Origin: HXMU1420-13 sp965249965
Lineage (GTDB): Bacteria > Bacteroidota > Rhodothermia > Balneolales > Balneolaceae
DNA: 64,000 nt
Direction of reading: 5' to 3'
NCBI GenBank assembly: GCA_965249965.1
Contig: OZ252262.1
Span: 806,001 to 870,000 of the forward strand
Positions 10,053 to 18,948 of this stretch are shown here, piece after piece. Positions within the stretch are counted from its first letter, which is position 1; each line of letters starts with the position of its first letter. The notes under the pieces were generated by a model, which had not been told where the DNA came from, searched no databases, and saw only the letters and a list, made by a program, of their open reading frames with translations. The position numbers and the translations under genes are program-made.

Positions 10053-10919
10053 ATGTTACCAATCCATTTAGACCTCGGCTTTAACACCATTTACTTCTAC
10101 GAGGGACTCTACTTCCTTATCTCCATCGCAATTGGTGTTTACCTTGCCTATTTACAAGTGAAAAAGAACGGTGGAAAAGTAGAACTTTTTGACGGCCTTG
10201 TTACTTGGTCAATTATTGGTGCATTAATCGGCGCTCGACTTTCACATTTCCTTTTTTGGAATCTGGACTTATTCCTCTCAAATCCATCCATCCTGTTTAG
10301 TTTATCAGGTGCAGGGAATAGCATTACCGGCGGGCTTGTAGGCGGAATGGTCGGTGGGCTTCTATTCGTGCGTCGTAAAAAGCTCAATTATTTCGAATAC
10401 TTTTCGCTGATATCACCCGGCCTTTTGGTAGGGCAGGCGGTTGGCAGAATTGGCTGTTTCTTAAATGGTGATGCTCACGGAACTGCGACAAATTCTATAT
10501 TTGGAATGGAGTTCCCTCGCTATGGAACTATGATACCAGGTTTCGAAACCGAATATGGCATCTCAAGTTCAGCGTGGCAATGGTCTTATGAAAATGGATT
10601 AGTTGATCAGGCATCTACCATGTCTGCAGCATTACACCCAACGCAGCTCTATGAGATGTTTGGAGATTTTCTTTTGCTCGGGATCATTCTATGGGTATTT
10701 AATAAAACCTGGAATACCGATAAAAAATCACCTCTTATCTTTTTTATCCACACCGGTGGATATGCATTATTAAGATTCTCGCTCGAATTCATCCGAGGTG
10801 ATCGAGAATTTGTGACTTTTGCTAACATGTCGAATTTACAACTAGTGCTTTTAGCCTATGGTCTTTTCACCATTGGTTATGCCATTCGATATTATTCAAA
10901 GAGGAAAGCCAATGGCTAA
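10053..10919 (+). CDS. lgt: Prolipoprotein diacylglyceryl transferase
   Basis: 288 residues, seven or so membrane helices. The Lgt signature is present as GRIGCFLNGDAHG with Arg132 and Asn138, and LHPTQLYE occurs near residue 193. Lgt adds diacylglycerol from phosphatidylglycerol to the lipobox cysteine of prolipoproteins, the first step in bacterial lipoprotein maturation; several probable lipoproteins occur in this window. The last codons overlap the start of the ABC ATPase gene (AATGGCTAA), so lgt and the ATPase are translationally coupled. Confidence 0.9.
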   Translation: MLPIHLDLGFNTIYFYEGLYFLISIAIGVYLAYLQVKKNGGKVELFDGLVTWSIIGALIGARLSHFLFWNLDLFLSNPSILFSLSGAGNSITGGLVGGMVGGLLFVRRKKLNYFEYFSLISPGLLVGQAVGRIGCFLNGDAHGTATNSIFGMEFPRYGTMIPGFETEYGISSSAWQWSYENGLVDQASTMSAALHPTQLYEMFGDFLLLGIILWVFNKTWNTDKKSPLIFFIHTGGYALLRFSLEFIRGDREFVTFANMSNLQLVLLAYGLFTIGYAIRYYSKRKANG

Positions 10920-11670
10920 AGCAATTAGCATCGTAGATCTCGAAAAACGTTATGAAGACAACGTTGTACTCAAAGAACTGAGCCTAGAGGTTCCCGAAGG
11001 TTCTATCTTTGGTTTAATAGGCCCAAATGGCGCAGGAAAGAGTACGTTGATTGGAGTGTTGACGGGCTTGCTTAGCTATGAAGGCGGCTCCATCGAAATA
11101 AATGGACTTGGACTGGTACCTGAGAATGAGTTGGCCATCAAGCGTCAGATTTCTTCTGTACTTCAACCGCCATTACTATTCGAACAGTTTACCAGTCTCG
11201 AATTTATAGAATATGTATGCGATATTTATGAAATCGATAAGGGAGGGTTAATTGAAAAAGCCTATTCCTTAATGGACTTTTTTGAAATCAAGGATTTCGC
11301 AAAAATTAAAGTGAACAAGCTTTCATCCGGCAGCCGAAAAAAACTTGCTTTCACAACCGCTGTATTAGTTGAACCTAAGGTGATGTTGTTGGATGAGCCT
11401 TTTGAGGCCGTTGATGTGATCTCCATCGACCGAATGAAAACGGTATTGCGGAAATTAAAAGCGCGTGGCGTTACCATTATCGTGACAAGTCATATTTTGG
11501 AAGTAGTTGAAAACCTATGTGATGATATCGCCATATTGCACAATGGTTTTATTACCGCCTATTTAGATGAAATTAGTCGGCGTGAACTTCAAAAAGATTC
11601 CAGCCTTCACGAAATCTTTGAGAAGTATGTAGAAGTTGAGCACAAAGATGATATCGTAGACTGGCTTTAA
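10912..11670 (+). CDS. ABC transporter ATP-binding protein
   Basis: 252 residues from the ATG at 10912. This start is preferred over an upstream in-frame ATG at 10858 because GAGGAAAG lies just before it and the protein then opens directly with the ABC fold. Walker A is GPNGAGKST at 37-45, the signature is the variant LSSGSRKKL, and Walker B is VMLLDEPFEAVD, followed by an H-loop in TSHILE. It probably energises the permease at 8465-10015. The start overlaps the lgt stop by 8 bases. Its 3' end overlaps the convergent kinase-like gene by 4 bases. Confidence 0.88.
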   Translation: MAKAISIVDLEKRYEDNVVLKELSLEVPEGSIFGLIGPNGAGKSTLIGVLTGLLSYEGGSIEINGLGLVPENELAIKRQISSVLQPPLLFEQFTSLEFIEYVCDIYEIDKGGLIEKAYSLMDFFEIKDFAKIKVNKLSSGSRKKLAFTTAVLVEPKVMLLDEPFEAVDVISIDRMKTVLRKLKARGVTIIVTSHILEVVENLCDDIAILHNGFITAYLDEISRRELQKDSSLHEIFEKYVEVEHKDDIVDWL

Positions 11671-12371
11671 TACGCTTCCATCATCCTGATTTCAGCGCCG
11701 GTTTTCTCCCGATATCCCAACACAATTAAATCTGCTGCACTTTGAAGGCTTAAAGTTCCTGTATTTAGTACAAGATCGTAAGCTGGAGCGTAGTCGATTT
11801 CCTTGTTAAAGTTTTTACGCGTAAATGTAGCGCGGTCTTCATCTTTCTTTAAAACTATAGCACGCGCCTCTTCTTTGCTAATGCCATCACTTTCAGAAAT
11901 ACGGTCTATGCGTGTTATAAGTGGAGCAACCACTCGCACATTAAATGTTCGTTTTTGATTACATACAAAATTTCCGCCTCTACCCACAATAATGGCACTC
12001 CCGTATTTCTCGATAGCTTCCAAAGCACGCACTAAATAAATCAGATAATTCAAATTGGTTCCCTTCTGATTGAGGAATCCAAAAATAGTATCCTGCACGG
12101 TGCTTTGCGTCTTTTCATCCAGTGATTTAATGAAATCAACATTACTGCCAAGTTTTTCACTGATTACTTCTAAGATTTCTTTATCCCACACTTTAAACCC
12201 GAGGCGCTTTTCTAAAATGGAGGCAATAGCAGCACCTTTTGCCCCAAACTCACGCGAAATGGTTATTACGGGCAGGTTTTGTCCGCGATGTTGCAACTTA
12301 TGTTCAACCGGGTGGTTTAATCTCCAGAATTGAACTTGATCTTCAATCATTTGAGCTACTCTCTTTGCCAT
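11667..12371 (-). CDS. Cytidylate kinase-like family protein
   Basis: 234 residues. ITISREFGAKGAAIASILEKR near residue 35 is the P-loop-like opening of the cytidylate kinase-like family (AAA/dNK-type fold, not classical Cmk). IIVGRGGNFVC near 125 and RVVAPLITRIDRI are also typical. The substrate is unproved in this family; nucleotide phosphorylation is the usual assumption. A good ribosome site (GGGAGG) lies upstream of the ATG at 12371. The gene is convergent with the ABC ATPase gene, with a 4-base 3' overlap. Confidence 0.75.
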   Translation of the reverse strand: MAKRVAQMIEDQVQFWRLNHPVEHKLQHRGQNLPVITISREFGAKGAAIASILEKRLGFKVWDKEILEVISEKLGSNVDFIKSLDEKTQSTVQDTIFGFLNQKGTNLNYLIYLVRALEAIEKYGSAIIVGRGGNFVCNQKRTFNVRVVAPLITRIDRISESDGISKEEARAIVLKKDEDRATFTRKNFNKEIDYAPAYDLVLNTGTLSLQSAADLIVLGYREKTGAEIRMMEAY

Positions 12372-12459
12372 AACAACCTCCCAACTAGTGCTTTAATACA
12401 ATTTCTTGTATCAATTACTTAGGTATTCTTTGTGAAGATCGTATGAAAGAGCGCTTTTG

Positions 12460-13059
12460 TTAGGTATGAGTGGTCCAGAGGCGACCTTCACCAGCTTGTT
12501 CAAAAGGTATGCAAGGATCGTATCTACCGGGAACCTGGATGTATTGGTGAACTTGTGTTATTCCAACTTCTGTACCCAAATACGAGTTTACAATACCTTC
12601 TTTCATCTGCCATATGAATGGTCGAGGAGCATCCCAATCTACCTCTCCACCAAAGGTTTCATCGTGAATTTTCTGAACGAAAGAAGTTTGATCTTCCGGG
12701 CTTGCCTTAACAAATTGAACTCCAAGCTCTTGTTCTGCCTGTTGTTCGAAATCGGCTAACTTTTCAAGAAAATCATTCACCGCTTCCTCACCATTGATGT
12801 TAAACAGAATGTCTTCCATTAATTGTACCGCACCAGCTTCGGTAGCACCGGGAGTATCTGTTTCGGGGATAATAATATCAGCTATAGCTTCGAGTGTTGC
12901 CCTTTCAGCATCCGAAAAACTATCTGCTGATGTTCGCGCAGGGCTACAGCCTTGCATTAACGTAAGTGCAACCGGGGTACTTAACACACCGCCAAATACA
13001 AAGGCAGCTTTTTTTATTGCTTCTCTTCTGGAAATTAAATTCTCTTCCTTTGCATCCAT
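12460..13059 (-). CDS. Gluconate 2-dehydrogenase subunit 3 family protein (Tat-type)
   Basis: The ATG at 13059 gives 199 residues, four bases after the GMC gene stop; an upstream ATG at 13089 would overlap that gene. The N-terminus has a twin-arginine signal (SRREAIKK) followed by a hydrophobic stretch and a lipobox-like LMQGC. The mature part shows the family pattern LEAIADIIIPETDTPGA. Subunit 3 proteins are the small partners of membrane-bound flavin sugar dehydrogenases and help export the flavoprotein. The adjacent GMC oxidoreductase is the obvious partner. Electrons would enter the respiratory chain; that step is inference. Confidence 0.85.
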   Translation of the reverse strand: MDAKEENLISRREAIKKAAFVFGGVLSTPVALTLMQGCSPARTSADSFSDAERATLEAIADIIIPETDTPGATEAGAVQLMEDILFNINGEEAVNDFLEKLADFEQQAEQELGVQFVKASPEDQTSFVQKIHDETFGGEVDWDAPRPFIWQMKEGIVNSYLGTEVGITQVHQYIQVPGRYDPCIPFEQAGEGRLWTTHT

Positions 13060-13063
13060 GGCT

Positions 13064-14764
13064 CTATAAATTTCCTTTTTTAAGTTCATTCACGGCAAAG
13101 TCAGCTGCACGTGCTGTAAATGCCATGTAAGTAAGTGATGGGTTTTGGCATCCCGCTGAGGTCATGAATGCACCATCCGTCATAAACACATTTTTAACTT
13201 CGTGTACCTGATTCCACTTATTCGTTACCGAAGTTTTCGGGTCTGCTCCCATTCGTGCCGTTCCCATTTCGTGAATCCCTTTGCCTAGTGCAATGCCATC
13301 GTCAAAAGTTCCGACATTTTTTAGCCCTGCAGCCTCTAACATTTCTGCACCTGCAATCTTAATGTCTTCACGCATCTTCATTTCATTTTCACCCGGACCA
13401 GCATCGAAAACAATCGTAGGCAAACCAAATTTGTCCAGTTTTTCGGTAGTGAGGTACATTTTATTCTCATGATATGGCAACCACTCACCGAAGCCACCAA
13501 TACCGAATCTCCAGGGGCCCGGTTCGTTTACTTCGTCTTTCAGTGATGCCCCAATACTTAACTCGGCAATATTTTTCTTCCAGCCTGTTCTGCTAGCACC
13601 TCCCTGATAGCCATATCCACGAATGAAATCCATGTTATTCCCATTCAGATTTCGAAACCGAGGTATATAAATACCATTCGGCCGGCGGCCGTAGTAATAC
13701 ATATCTTCGAATCCCGGATAATCTCCGTAAGCCCCAAGGTTCAAATGATGGTCCATGATGTTTCTACCAAGTTCGCCAGATGCATTCCCCATACCATCGG
13801 GAAAATGCTCGGTTGAGTTCATCATGATATACGCCGATCCTATTGCGGAGGCACATAAGAACACAATCTTCGCATAGTACTCGCGATATTCTCTGGTTTC
13901 AGCATCAAGGATTCTTACACCTATAGCTTTTTGGGTTTCGGGATCGTACAAAACTTCTGTAACGATGGAATCGGGCCTCAAAGTTAAGTTTCCTGTTTCC
14001 ATTGCAGCAGGCAGCGTAGAAGATTGCGTGCTAAAATAGGCTCCAAAAGGGCATCCGCGAATACACATATTTCGATATTGACAAGATGCTCGTCCATTAT
14101 GAGCCCGAGTCAAATTTGCAGATCGCCCAATGGTCATCATCCGATCTGTAAATTTTTCTTCAATTCGCTTTTTTATTTCCTTTTCCACACAGTTCATTTC
14201 CATTGCTGGCAGAAACTCGCCATCCGGTAATTGAGGAAGTCCTTCTTTCTTCCCGTTTATTCCGGCGAATCTCTCTACATAAGCATACCAAGGGTCAATT
14301 TCTTCGTAGGTAACTGGCCAGGGTACCGCAATTCCTTCTTTTTCATTTGCCTCAAAATCCATTTTACTTAGCCGGTAAGACTGCCGTCCCCACATTAAAG
14401 ACCGGCCACCTACATGATATCCACGCATCCAGTCGAATCGCTGAACTTCCGTGTATGGGTGTTCACTATCCTTTACCCACCAATGTTTATGACTCTGACG
14501 AATTGCATATCCTGTTCTGCTTTGCACATAATAATCTTTCTCGATTTCCTCTGGCGGTACGCGATTATTATAGGGTAATTCCCAGGGATTGGAAGTTGTA
14601 GTTGGATAATCCTCTATATGCCGAACTTGCCGGCCCCGTTCAAGCATGAGCGTTTTTAACCCTTTTTCGGTCAATTCTTTAGCAGCCCAACCTCCACTAA
14701 TTCCGCTTCCTACAACAATAGCGTCATAGGTATTCTCCTGCTTGGCTTTTAGATTTAATCGCAT
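13064..14764 (-). CDS. GMC family FAD oxidoreductase (sugar dehydrogenase large subunit)
   Basis: 566 residues. The FAD-binding Rossmann motif VVGSGISGGWAAKEL is at about 17-31. The C-terminal catalytic region contains HEMGTARMG and CQNPSLTYMA, as in gluconate/sorbose and glycoside-3-dehydrogenase type GMC enzymes. It lacks its own signal peptide, fitting co-export with the Tat-signal subunit encoded just downstream. The family oxidises hydroxyl groups of sugars. Together with the neighbouring TIM-barrel isomerase and secreted hydrolase-like protein, it may act on 3-keto sugar derivatives, which is inference from context. Confidence 0.9.
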   Translation of the reverse strand: MRLNLKAKQENTYDAIVVGSGISGGWAAKELTEKGLKTLMLERGRQVRHIEDYPTTTSNPWELPYNNRVPPEEIEKDYYVQSRTGYAIRQSHKHWWVKDSEHPYTEVQRFDWMRGYHVGGRSLMWGRQSYRLSKMDFEANEKEGIAVPWPVTYEEIDPWYAYVERFAGINGKKEGLPQLPDGEFLPAMEMNCVEKEIKKRIEEKFTDRMMTIGRSANLTRAHNGRASCQYRNMCIRGCPFGAYFSTQSSTLPAAMETGNLTLRPDSIVTEVLYDPETQKAIGVRILDAETREYREYYAKIVFLCASAIGSAYIMMNSTEHFPDGMGNASGELGRNIMDHHLNLGAYGDYPGFEDMYYYGRRPNGIYIPRFRNLNGNNMDFIRGYGYQGGASRTGWKKNIAELSIGASLKDEVNEPGPWRFGIGGFGEWLPYHENKMYLTTEKLDKFGLPTIVFDAGPGENEMKMREDIKIAGAEMLEAAGLKNVGTFDDGIALGKGIHEMGTARMGADPKTSVTNKWNQVHEVKNVFMTDGAFMTSAGCQNPSLTYMAFTARAADFAVNELKKGNL

Positions 14765-14875
14765 AGTTTCTAGTGATGTTTCTTATGTGCAACTGTGATC
14801 AAAGTATAGTATTCTGTCGAGAGTATATCGAAACGCTTCCAATTTTAAAATCTGGGAGATGTAAAAAAGGTTGAT

Positions 14876-15745
14876 ATGAAAGTTTCCAGGCGAGATGCAC
14901 TAAAAAAAATTGGGGGAGCATCACTAATAGGTTTAATGCCAATTTCTGGCAGTGTAGCCGCAAATGAAGATCTCTCCAACACCCAAAGAACATTCAGGCA
15001 TTCGGTGTGTAGGTGGCCATATTCAGGGAAATCACTAGATGAATTATGTGAGGCTGCGGTCGAAATTGGCATTGAATCCATCGAACTGTTAAACCCTGAA
15101 GACTTCGACACTATAAAGAAGTATGGCCTTACTTGTGCTATGGCTAATTCGGTTCCTTTAAGTTTAACCGATGGATTTAATGATCCTAATCTGCATGAAA
15201 AGCTTAAAAAAGAGTATTTCGATTTAATTCCAATTGTTGCAGAAGCAGGTTTTGATAAGATTATCTGCTTCTCCGGAAATCGAAATGGAATGGATGATGA
15301 AACCGGAAAGGAAAACTGCGCCACAGGGCTGGCTCCAATCGTACAAAGAGCTGGTGAGTTTGATATTACTATTTGTATGGAGCTCTTAAACTCGAAAGTG
15401 GATCATGCCGATTATCAATGCGATCATACAGAATGGGGCGTAGCCCTCTGCGAAAAAGTTGGCGAGCCAAATTTTAAACTTTTGTACGATATTTATCACA
15501 TGCAGATAATGGAGGGTGATATCATTGCGACCATTCGAAAATATCATTCCTATATCGCACATTATCATACCGGTGGGGTTCCCGGAAGAAACGAAATCGA
15601 CGATACTCAGGAATTAAATTATGCCACTATTATGCGAGCAATCTCTGAAACTGGTTTTGATGGATTTGTAGCTCAGGAATTCATTCCAACTAATGACGAT
15701 GTATTTGCCTCTTTACAGCAAGGTGTAGAAATTTGTAATGTATAA
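14876..15745 (+). CDS. Tat-exported TIM-barrel sugar isomerase/epimerase (hydroxypyruvate isomerase-like)
   Basis: 289 residues. A twin-arginine signal (MKVSRRDALKKIGGAS...) precedes a xylose-isomerase-like TIM barrel. Putative metal ligands occur in ICMELLN, LLYDIYHMQ, HYHTGG and VAQEFIPT, the order seen in hydroxypyruvate isomerase and related sugar epimerases. Export to the periplasm is unusual for true hydroxypyruvate isomerase and argues for a periplasmic keto-sugar substrate. It is divergent from the GMC gene, 111 bases away, and the secreted protein at 15756 follows closely. Confidence 0.85.
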   Translation: MKVSRRDALKKIGGASLIGLMPISGSVAANEDLSNTQRTFRHSVCRWPYSGKSLDELCEAAVEIGIESIELLNPEDFDTIKKYGLTCAMANSVPLSLTDGFNDPNLHEKLKKEYFDLIPIVAEAGFDKIICFSGNRNGMDDETGKENCATGLAPIVQRAGEFDITICMELLNSKVDHADYQCDHTEWGVALCEKVGEPNFKLLYDIYHMQIMEGDIIATIRKYHSYIAHYHTGGVPGRNEIDDTQELNYATIMRAISETGFDGFVAQEFIPTNDDVFASLQQGVEICNV

Positions 15746-15755
15746 CCTTATTCCT

Positions 15756-16442
15756 ATGAAAAAGCTCTCTATTTCAACGATCTTAACACTTCTGGTAACC
15801 GGCGCAGTGTTTGCACAAAGCATGCCGGATCCTTTAGTACCACAAGGTGAAAACCTTCAAGTTCCCGAAGGCTGGGAAGTCCGACTTGATCGCCCCGATG
15901 ACAGTGTAGAGATTGGAGCGTCAGAATCTGCCGATATTTTCTTCGTAAACATGACGCCTGGCTGGCACTTAACAACCGGACCGCGTGGTATATTTTATCA
16001 TCCTGCGAACAGAGTACAGGGAGAGTTTTCTATTCATACCGATCTTCATTTGTTTAATCCAAATGGAAGAAACCGCGAAGGCTATGGTTTATTTTTTGGT
16101 GGCAACCGCCTTAAAGACGCAGATTACGAGTACATTTATTTCTTAATTCGTAATACCGGTGATTTCTTAGTAAAACATCGAAAGGGTGAAACTACTGAAG
16201 TTATTCTGGATTGGACATCAAGCGAAGCAATTGTTATTTATGATGATCCGGAGGTTTCATCCGTGCTTAATAATCTTCAGGTAGAGGTTACTTCAAGCCA
16301 TGTAAATTTCCTGATAAATAGCACTCAAGTTGCTCAAATTAATGCCGATGACCTTAGTGTGGCGACTGACGGCATTTTTGGCCTTCGTGTTAACCACAGT
16401 GTAAATCTCCATGTAGAAGATTTAGGAATTGGTTCAGAATAA
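15756..16442 (+). CDS. Secreted beta-sandwich protein, DUF1080-like
   Basis: 228 residues from the ATG at 15756. The N-terminus MKKLSISTILTLLVTGAVFAQS is a signal peptide. An in-frame ATG at 15738 overlaps the preceding gene and is less likely. The mature protein looks like an all-beta concanavalin/LamG-like domain (YGLFFGGNRL, YIYFLIRNTGDFLVKHRKGE), reminiscent of the DUF1080 / 3-keto-disaccharide hydrolase fold, but I see no decisive catalytic motif. Position 10 bases after the TIM-barrel isomerase suggests the same pathway. Confidence 0.6.
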   Translation: MKKLSISTILTLLVTGAVFAQSMPDPLVPQGENLQVPEGWEVRLDRPDDSVEIGASESADIFFVNMTPGWHLTTGPRGIFYHPANRVQGEFSIHTDLHLFNPNGRNREGYGLFFGGNRLKDADYEYIYFLIRNTGDFLVKHRKGETTEVILDWTSSEAIVIYDDPEVSSVLNNLQVEVTSSHVNFLINSTQVAQINADDLSVATDGIFGLRVNHSVNLHVEDLGIGSE

Positions 16443-16454
16443 AAATAACTAACT

Positions 16455-17054
16455 ATGCAAATTGAGAGACACGATAATGGAAATATCGAGGTTGAAATCT
16501 CCTTTGTGATGATGAGCTACCTCGCACTCTTTGGAGCCTTCTGCTGTTTAGGCGGCATTTTGTATTTCGCAATTGTTGAAGGCCTGCACATTTTCTCCAT
16601 CCAAATTATTGGACTTGTTTTAGCCGGGGTGATTCTGGGAATTGCCGGTATAATTATTTATGAAAGTTCGCGATTTGTATTCGATAACGAACACGGTGAA
16701 CTTCGCTGGCAGAAACGAAAGTATTTCAAAGCCAAAAAAGGTACGATCCCATTTTATGACATAACAGAAGTAAAAATCGAACGAGACCTCGCAAACGAAA
16801 AAGAAATGCTTATTAAAATTCTAACTGCGAAAGATGAGCTTAGCTTATCTGATTCATACATGATCAGTACTGATTATAATGTTGAGGAGCTGGTAGGTGA
16901 TGTAAAATCTATAACAGGGCTTGGCATTGATGTTAGTCCCAAGAATAGGGCACAGATCCTGCTCGACCTGGGCCAAACAAAAGGTGCTATTGACATTATT
17001 CGGGAAGAAATGGATATGTCGTTAGAAGATGCGAAAGGCTATTTGGGTATTTAA
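16455..17054 (+). CDS. Two-helix membrane protein with PH-like and helical C-terminal domains
   Basis: 199 residues. Two membrane helices (about 18-40 and 47-68) are followed by a beta-rich region (RFVFDNEHGELRWQKRKYF...) that resembles bacterial PH-like domains. A short C-terminal helical segment (AQILLDLGQTKGAIDIIREE) ends the protein and resembles the helical tail of ribosomal L7/L12-like domains. No enzyme motif is visible. The gene overlaps the start of the next lipoprotein gene by 26 bases. Function unknown. Confidence 0.6.
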   Translation: MQIERHDNGNIEVEISFVMMSYLALFGAFCCLGGILYFAIVEGLHIFSIQIIGLVLAGVILGIAGIIIYESSRFVFDNEHGELRWQKRKYFKAKKGTIPFYDITEVKIERDLANEKEMLIKILTAKDELSLSDSYMISTDYNVEELVGDVKSITGLGIDVSPKNRAQILLDLGQTKGAIDIIREEMDMSLEDAKGYLGI

Positions 17055-18033
17055 CCAGCAAACTAAAATTACGGGTATTCGCGGTTACATAATCATACTT
17101 ATAGTGTGCATAGGGTGCTCATCCACACACCCCATCACAGAAGCCCCCTACATAAATCTAGAGCAGGGCGTAGATGGAGTTCGCTTAGATGATTTTCCCA
17201 CTGCCATCGTAGACTCGTTAGGGTGGAATGATTTACCCTCAGCTAGCACCACTAAATTTGGTGAAGAGTTTCAGATTGCCATTCAATCGGATCAGAAACC
17301 GTATCATTTATTTAGAATTTCATCCGCGCGAAAAGATCCCGGACAAACTATTTTATTCTGGCCAAAGCCGGAAATGGATCAAGTAACAAGCCCCAATGAA
17401 AACATGAAGGATTTTCTACAGGGCATGTGTGAAGACTATTTAGAGGCAGGAAATTATGAATACTGTATTCCTCAATTCTCAAGAGATGTGAATTGGGGTA
17501 CCTATTTTTCCAATATGGTAAATCAAAATATCTGGTCGATGGAAGATGAGGCTAGTTTTGAAATGAGCTCTGACTCTACGGTAAGTGATTGGAAAATGGT
17601 GTTTCAGATTAGGTCTGGCATGAATTTCAGAACTTTTCGGCATACAAATCCTGATGGTTATCAATATTCAGGGGAAAGCGTCAATGTATTGGCGATTGCA
17701 GCACAGCTTAGGCAAATAGCTAACAACTTTACCCCTGCAAAAAACTACGATGTTTATCGGGGTATAACCTCTGGAGAAAAAGGTTCTACGTTTCAGCCAT
17801 GCGGATTAAACGAGCAATGGAGATTTGACGGAGAAATCTCAGCATTGATCACAGAATCAGGACTTCCAATTCAAGTTCAGGATCAGGAAAATTTACGCTT
17901 TCTTGTAAAAGTAGAAGGCAGCATTCGCGATGAATGGTACGCTCAAAGAAATTCAACGGGTGTAACTAAAATTATAACTCCTGTGCATGTAAATTCTATT
18001 TCTGTTACTTCTGCCCGAAGCTGTTCTAACTAA
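17029..18033 (+). CDS. Hypothetical lipoprotein
   Basis: 334 residues. The N-terminal hydrophobic segment ends in IVCIGCSS, a lipobox, after an unusually long leader of about 28 residues. No nearer start codon gives a better signal. The mature part is acidic, and nothing in it matches a family I recognise. The start lies within the last 26 bases of the upstream gene, so translation is probably coupled. Likely periplasm- or outer-membrane-anchored. Confidence 0.6.
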   Translation: MRKAIWVFNQQTKITGIRGYIIILIVCIGCSSTHPITEAPYINLEQGVDGVRLDDFPTAIVDSLGWNDLPSASTTKFGEEFQIAIQSDQKPYHLFRISSARKDPGQTILFWPKPEMDQVTSPNENMKDFLQGMCEDYLEAGNYEYCIPQFSRDVNWGTYFSNMVNQNIWSMEDEASFEMSSDSTVSDWKMVFQIRSGMNFRTFRHTNPDGYQYSGESVNVLAIAAQLRQIANNFTPAKNYDVYRGITSGEKGSTFQPCGLNEQWRFDGEISALITESGLPIQVQDQENLRFLVKVEGSIRDEWYAQRNSTGVTKIITPVHVNSISVTSARSCSN

Positions 18034-18105
18034 TCGGTTATGGCATCATCATGTGAGATGGTTCTTTCCCATCTTTTAGTTATTCTGCAAAAAAACATCT
18101 CGAAT

Positions 18106-18576
18106 ATGATCCGTTTCCTTACTCTGGGCCTCCTATTTTTTGCCTCCTGCGATATCAACAGTACAACGTCTGAAACCATGGACAAGGTCAAAAATGCAAA
18201 ATCTACCTGGAGTACTACAAACCCACAGAACTACACCTATCTGTTTCAGCGGGTTTGCTTTTGTTTTTTTACCGAAGAAGTTAAAATTGTAGTACAGGCA
18301 GACAGCGTTATTGCCGTTGAAGATCCAAATACAAACTTGCCAATTATGGTTGATTTCGGTGGAGAGCTTGTACCACTCTTAGATGTATCAAGAAGTGCTT
18401 ACTTTACTATCAATAAGTTTTTTGAGCGCCTGGAGGTAGAAGTACCTGTTGCAGATGTTGCCACGGTTGAGTTCAACGGTTCAAATGGAATGCCTGTTGA
18501 AATCTATTTCGATTTTGATAAAAACGCCTCTGATGACGAAATATCCTACAGATTCAGAGAATTACAGATCAACTAG
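18106..18576 (+). CDS. DUF6174-like lipoprotein
   Basis: 156 residues from the ATG at 18106, which places the lipobox FFASC directly after a short signal sequence; the upstream in-frame ATG at 18040 would add an unlikely leader. The core matches the DUF6174 pattern: a WSTTNPQNYTYLFQRVCFCF opening, then VKIVVQADSVIAVED and late NGMPVEIYFD. Such proteins are small anchored domains of unknown role. Its 3' end overlaps the convergent TerB-like gene by four bases. Confidence 0.65.
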   Translation: MIRFLTLGLLFFASCDINSTTSETMDKVKNAKSTWSTTNPQNYTYLFQRVCFCFFTEEVKIVVQADSVIAVEDPNTNLPIMVDFGGELVPLLDVSRSAYFTINKFFERLEVEVPVADVATVEFNGSNGMPVEIYFDFDKNASDDEISYRFRELQIN

Positions 18577-18926
18577 AGTGAAAATTCGGATTTAATCCTA
18601 TCCAATTTTGCTTGCTCTGAGGTCGTAACTTTACCATCGCAATTCGCGATTGCATCCAGCAAATTATACACAAGATTTTTCCCCTCGTCGGTGAAATTTC
18701 CCTTTATATGAGCGATTGCCTCATCAACTAATCCAGTGATATTTTCGGAGCTCATACCGCCGATTGTGCTCATGGTTTGGTGGTAGGTACTCATGTCGTA
18801 CTTCATGTTTTCAAGCACCCGCTTCACTGCCGCCTGTTCATCATATGAAATACTACCGTCTGCACTTTCAATCCAAAAGATTAATACATCAATTGAAGTT
18901 TCGTCGGTTAATAGTTGCTTACTCAT
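18573..18926 (-). CDS. TerB-like helical protein
   Basis: 117 residues from the ATG at 18926, chosen because AGAAGGGG lies seven bases upstream; a longer frame to 18965 would run into the GAF gene. The all-helical sequence, with acidic repeats such as SADGSISYDEQAAVKRVLE and IANCDGKVTTSEQAKLDRIK, matches the TerB/DjlA-like fold in which each half carries a D-G-x-[IV]-x-x-x-E pattern. TerB-family domains bind metal or act in stress and envelope functions. The exact role here is unknown. Confidence 0.65.
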   Translation of the reverse strand: MSKQLLTDETSIDVLIFWIESADGSISYDEQAAVKRVLENMKYDMSTYHQTMSTIGGMSSENITGLVDEAIAHIKGNFTDEGKNLVYNLLDAIANCDGKVTTSEQAKLDRIKSEFSL

Positions 18927-18948
18927 TGATACCCCTTCTAATTTCAGA

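Noticed and set aside
12457..12759. Plus-strand frame of 100 codons opposite the gluconate dehydrogenase subunit
   Set aside because: Shadow of the minus-strand gene; composition follows the antisense of the Tat-protein codons.
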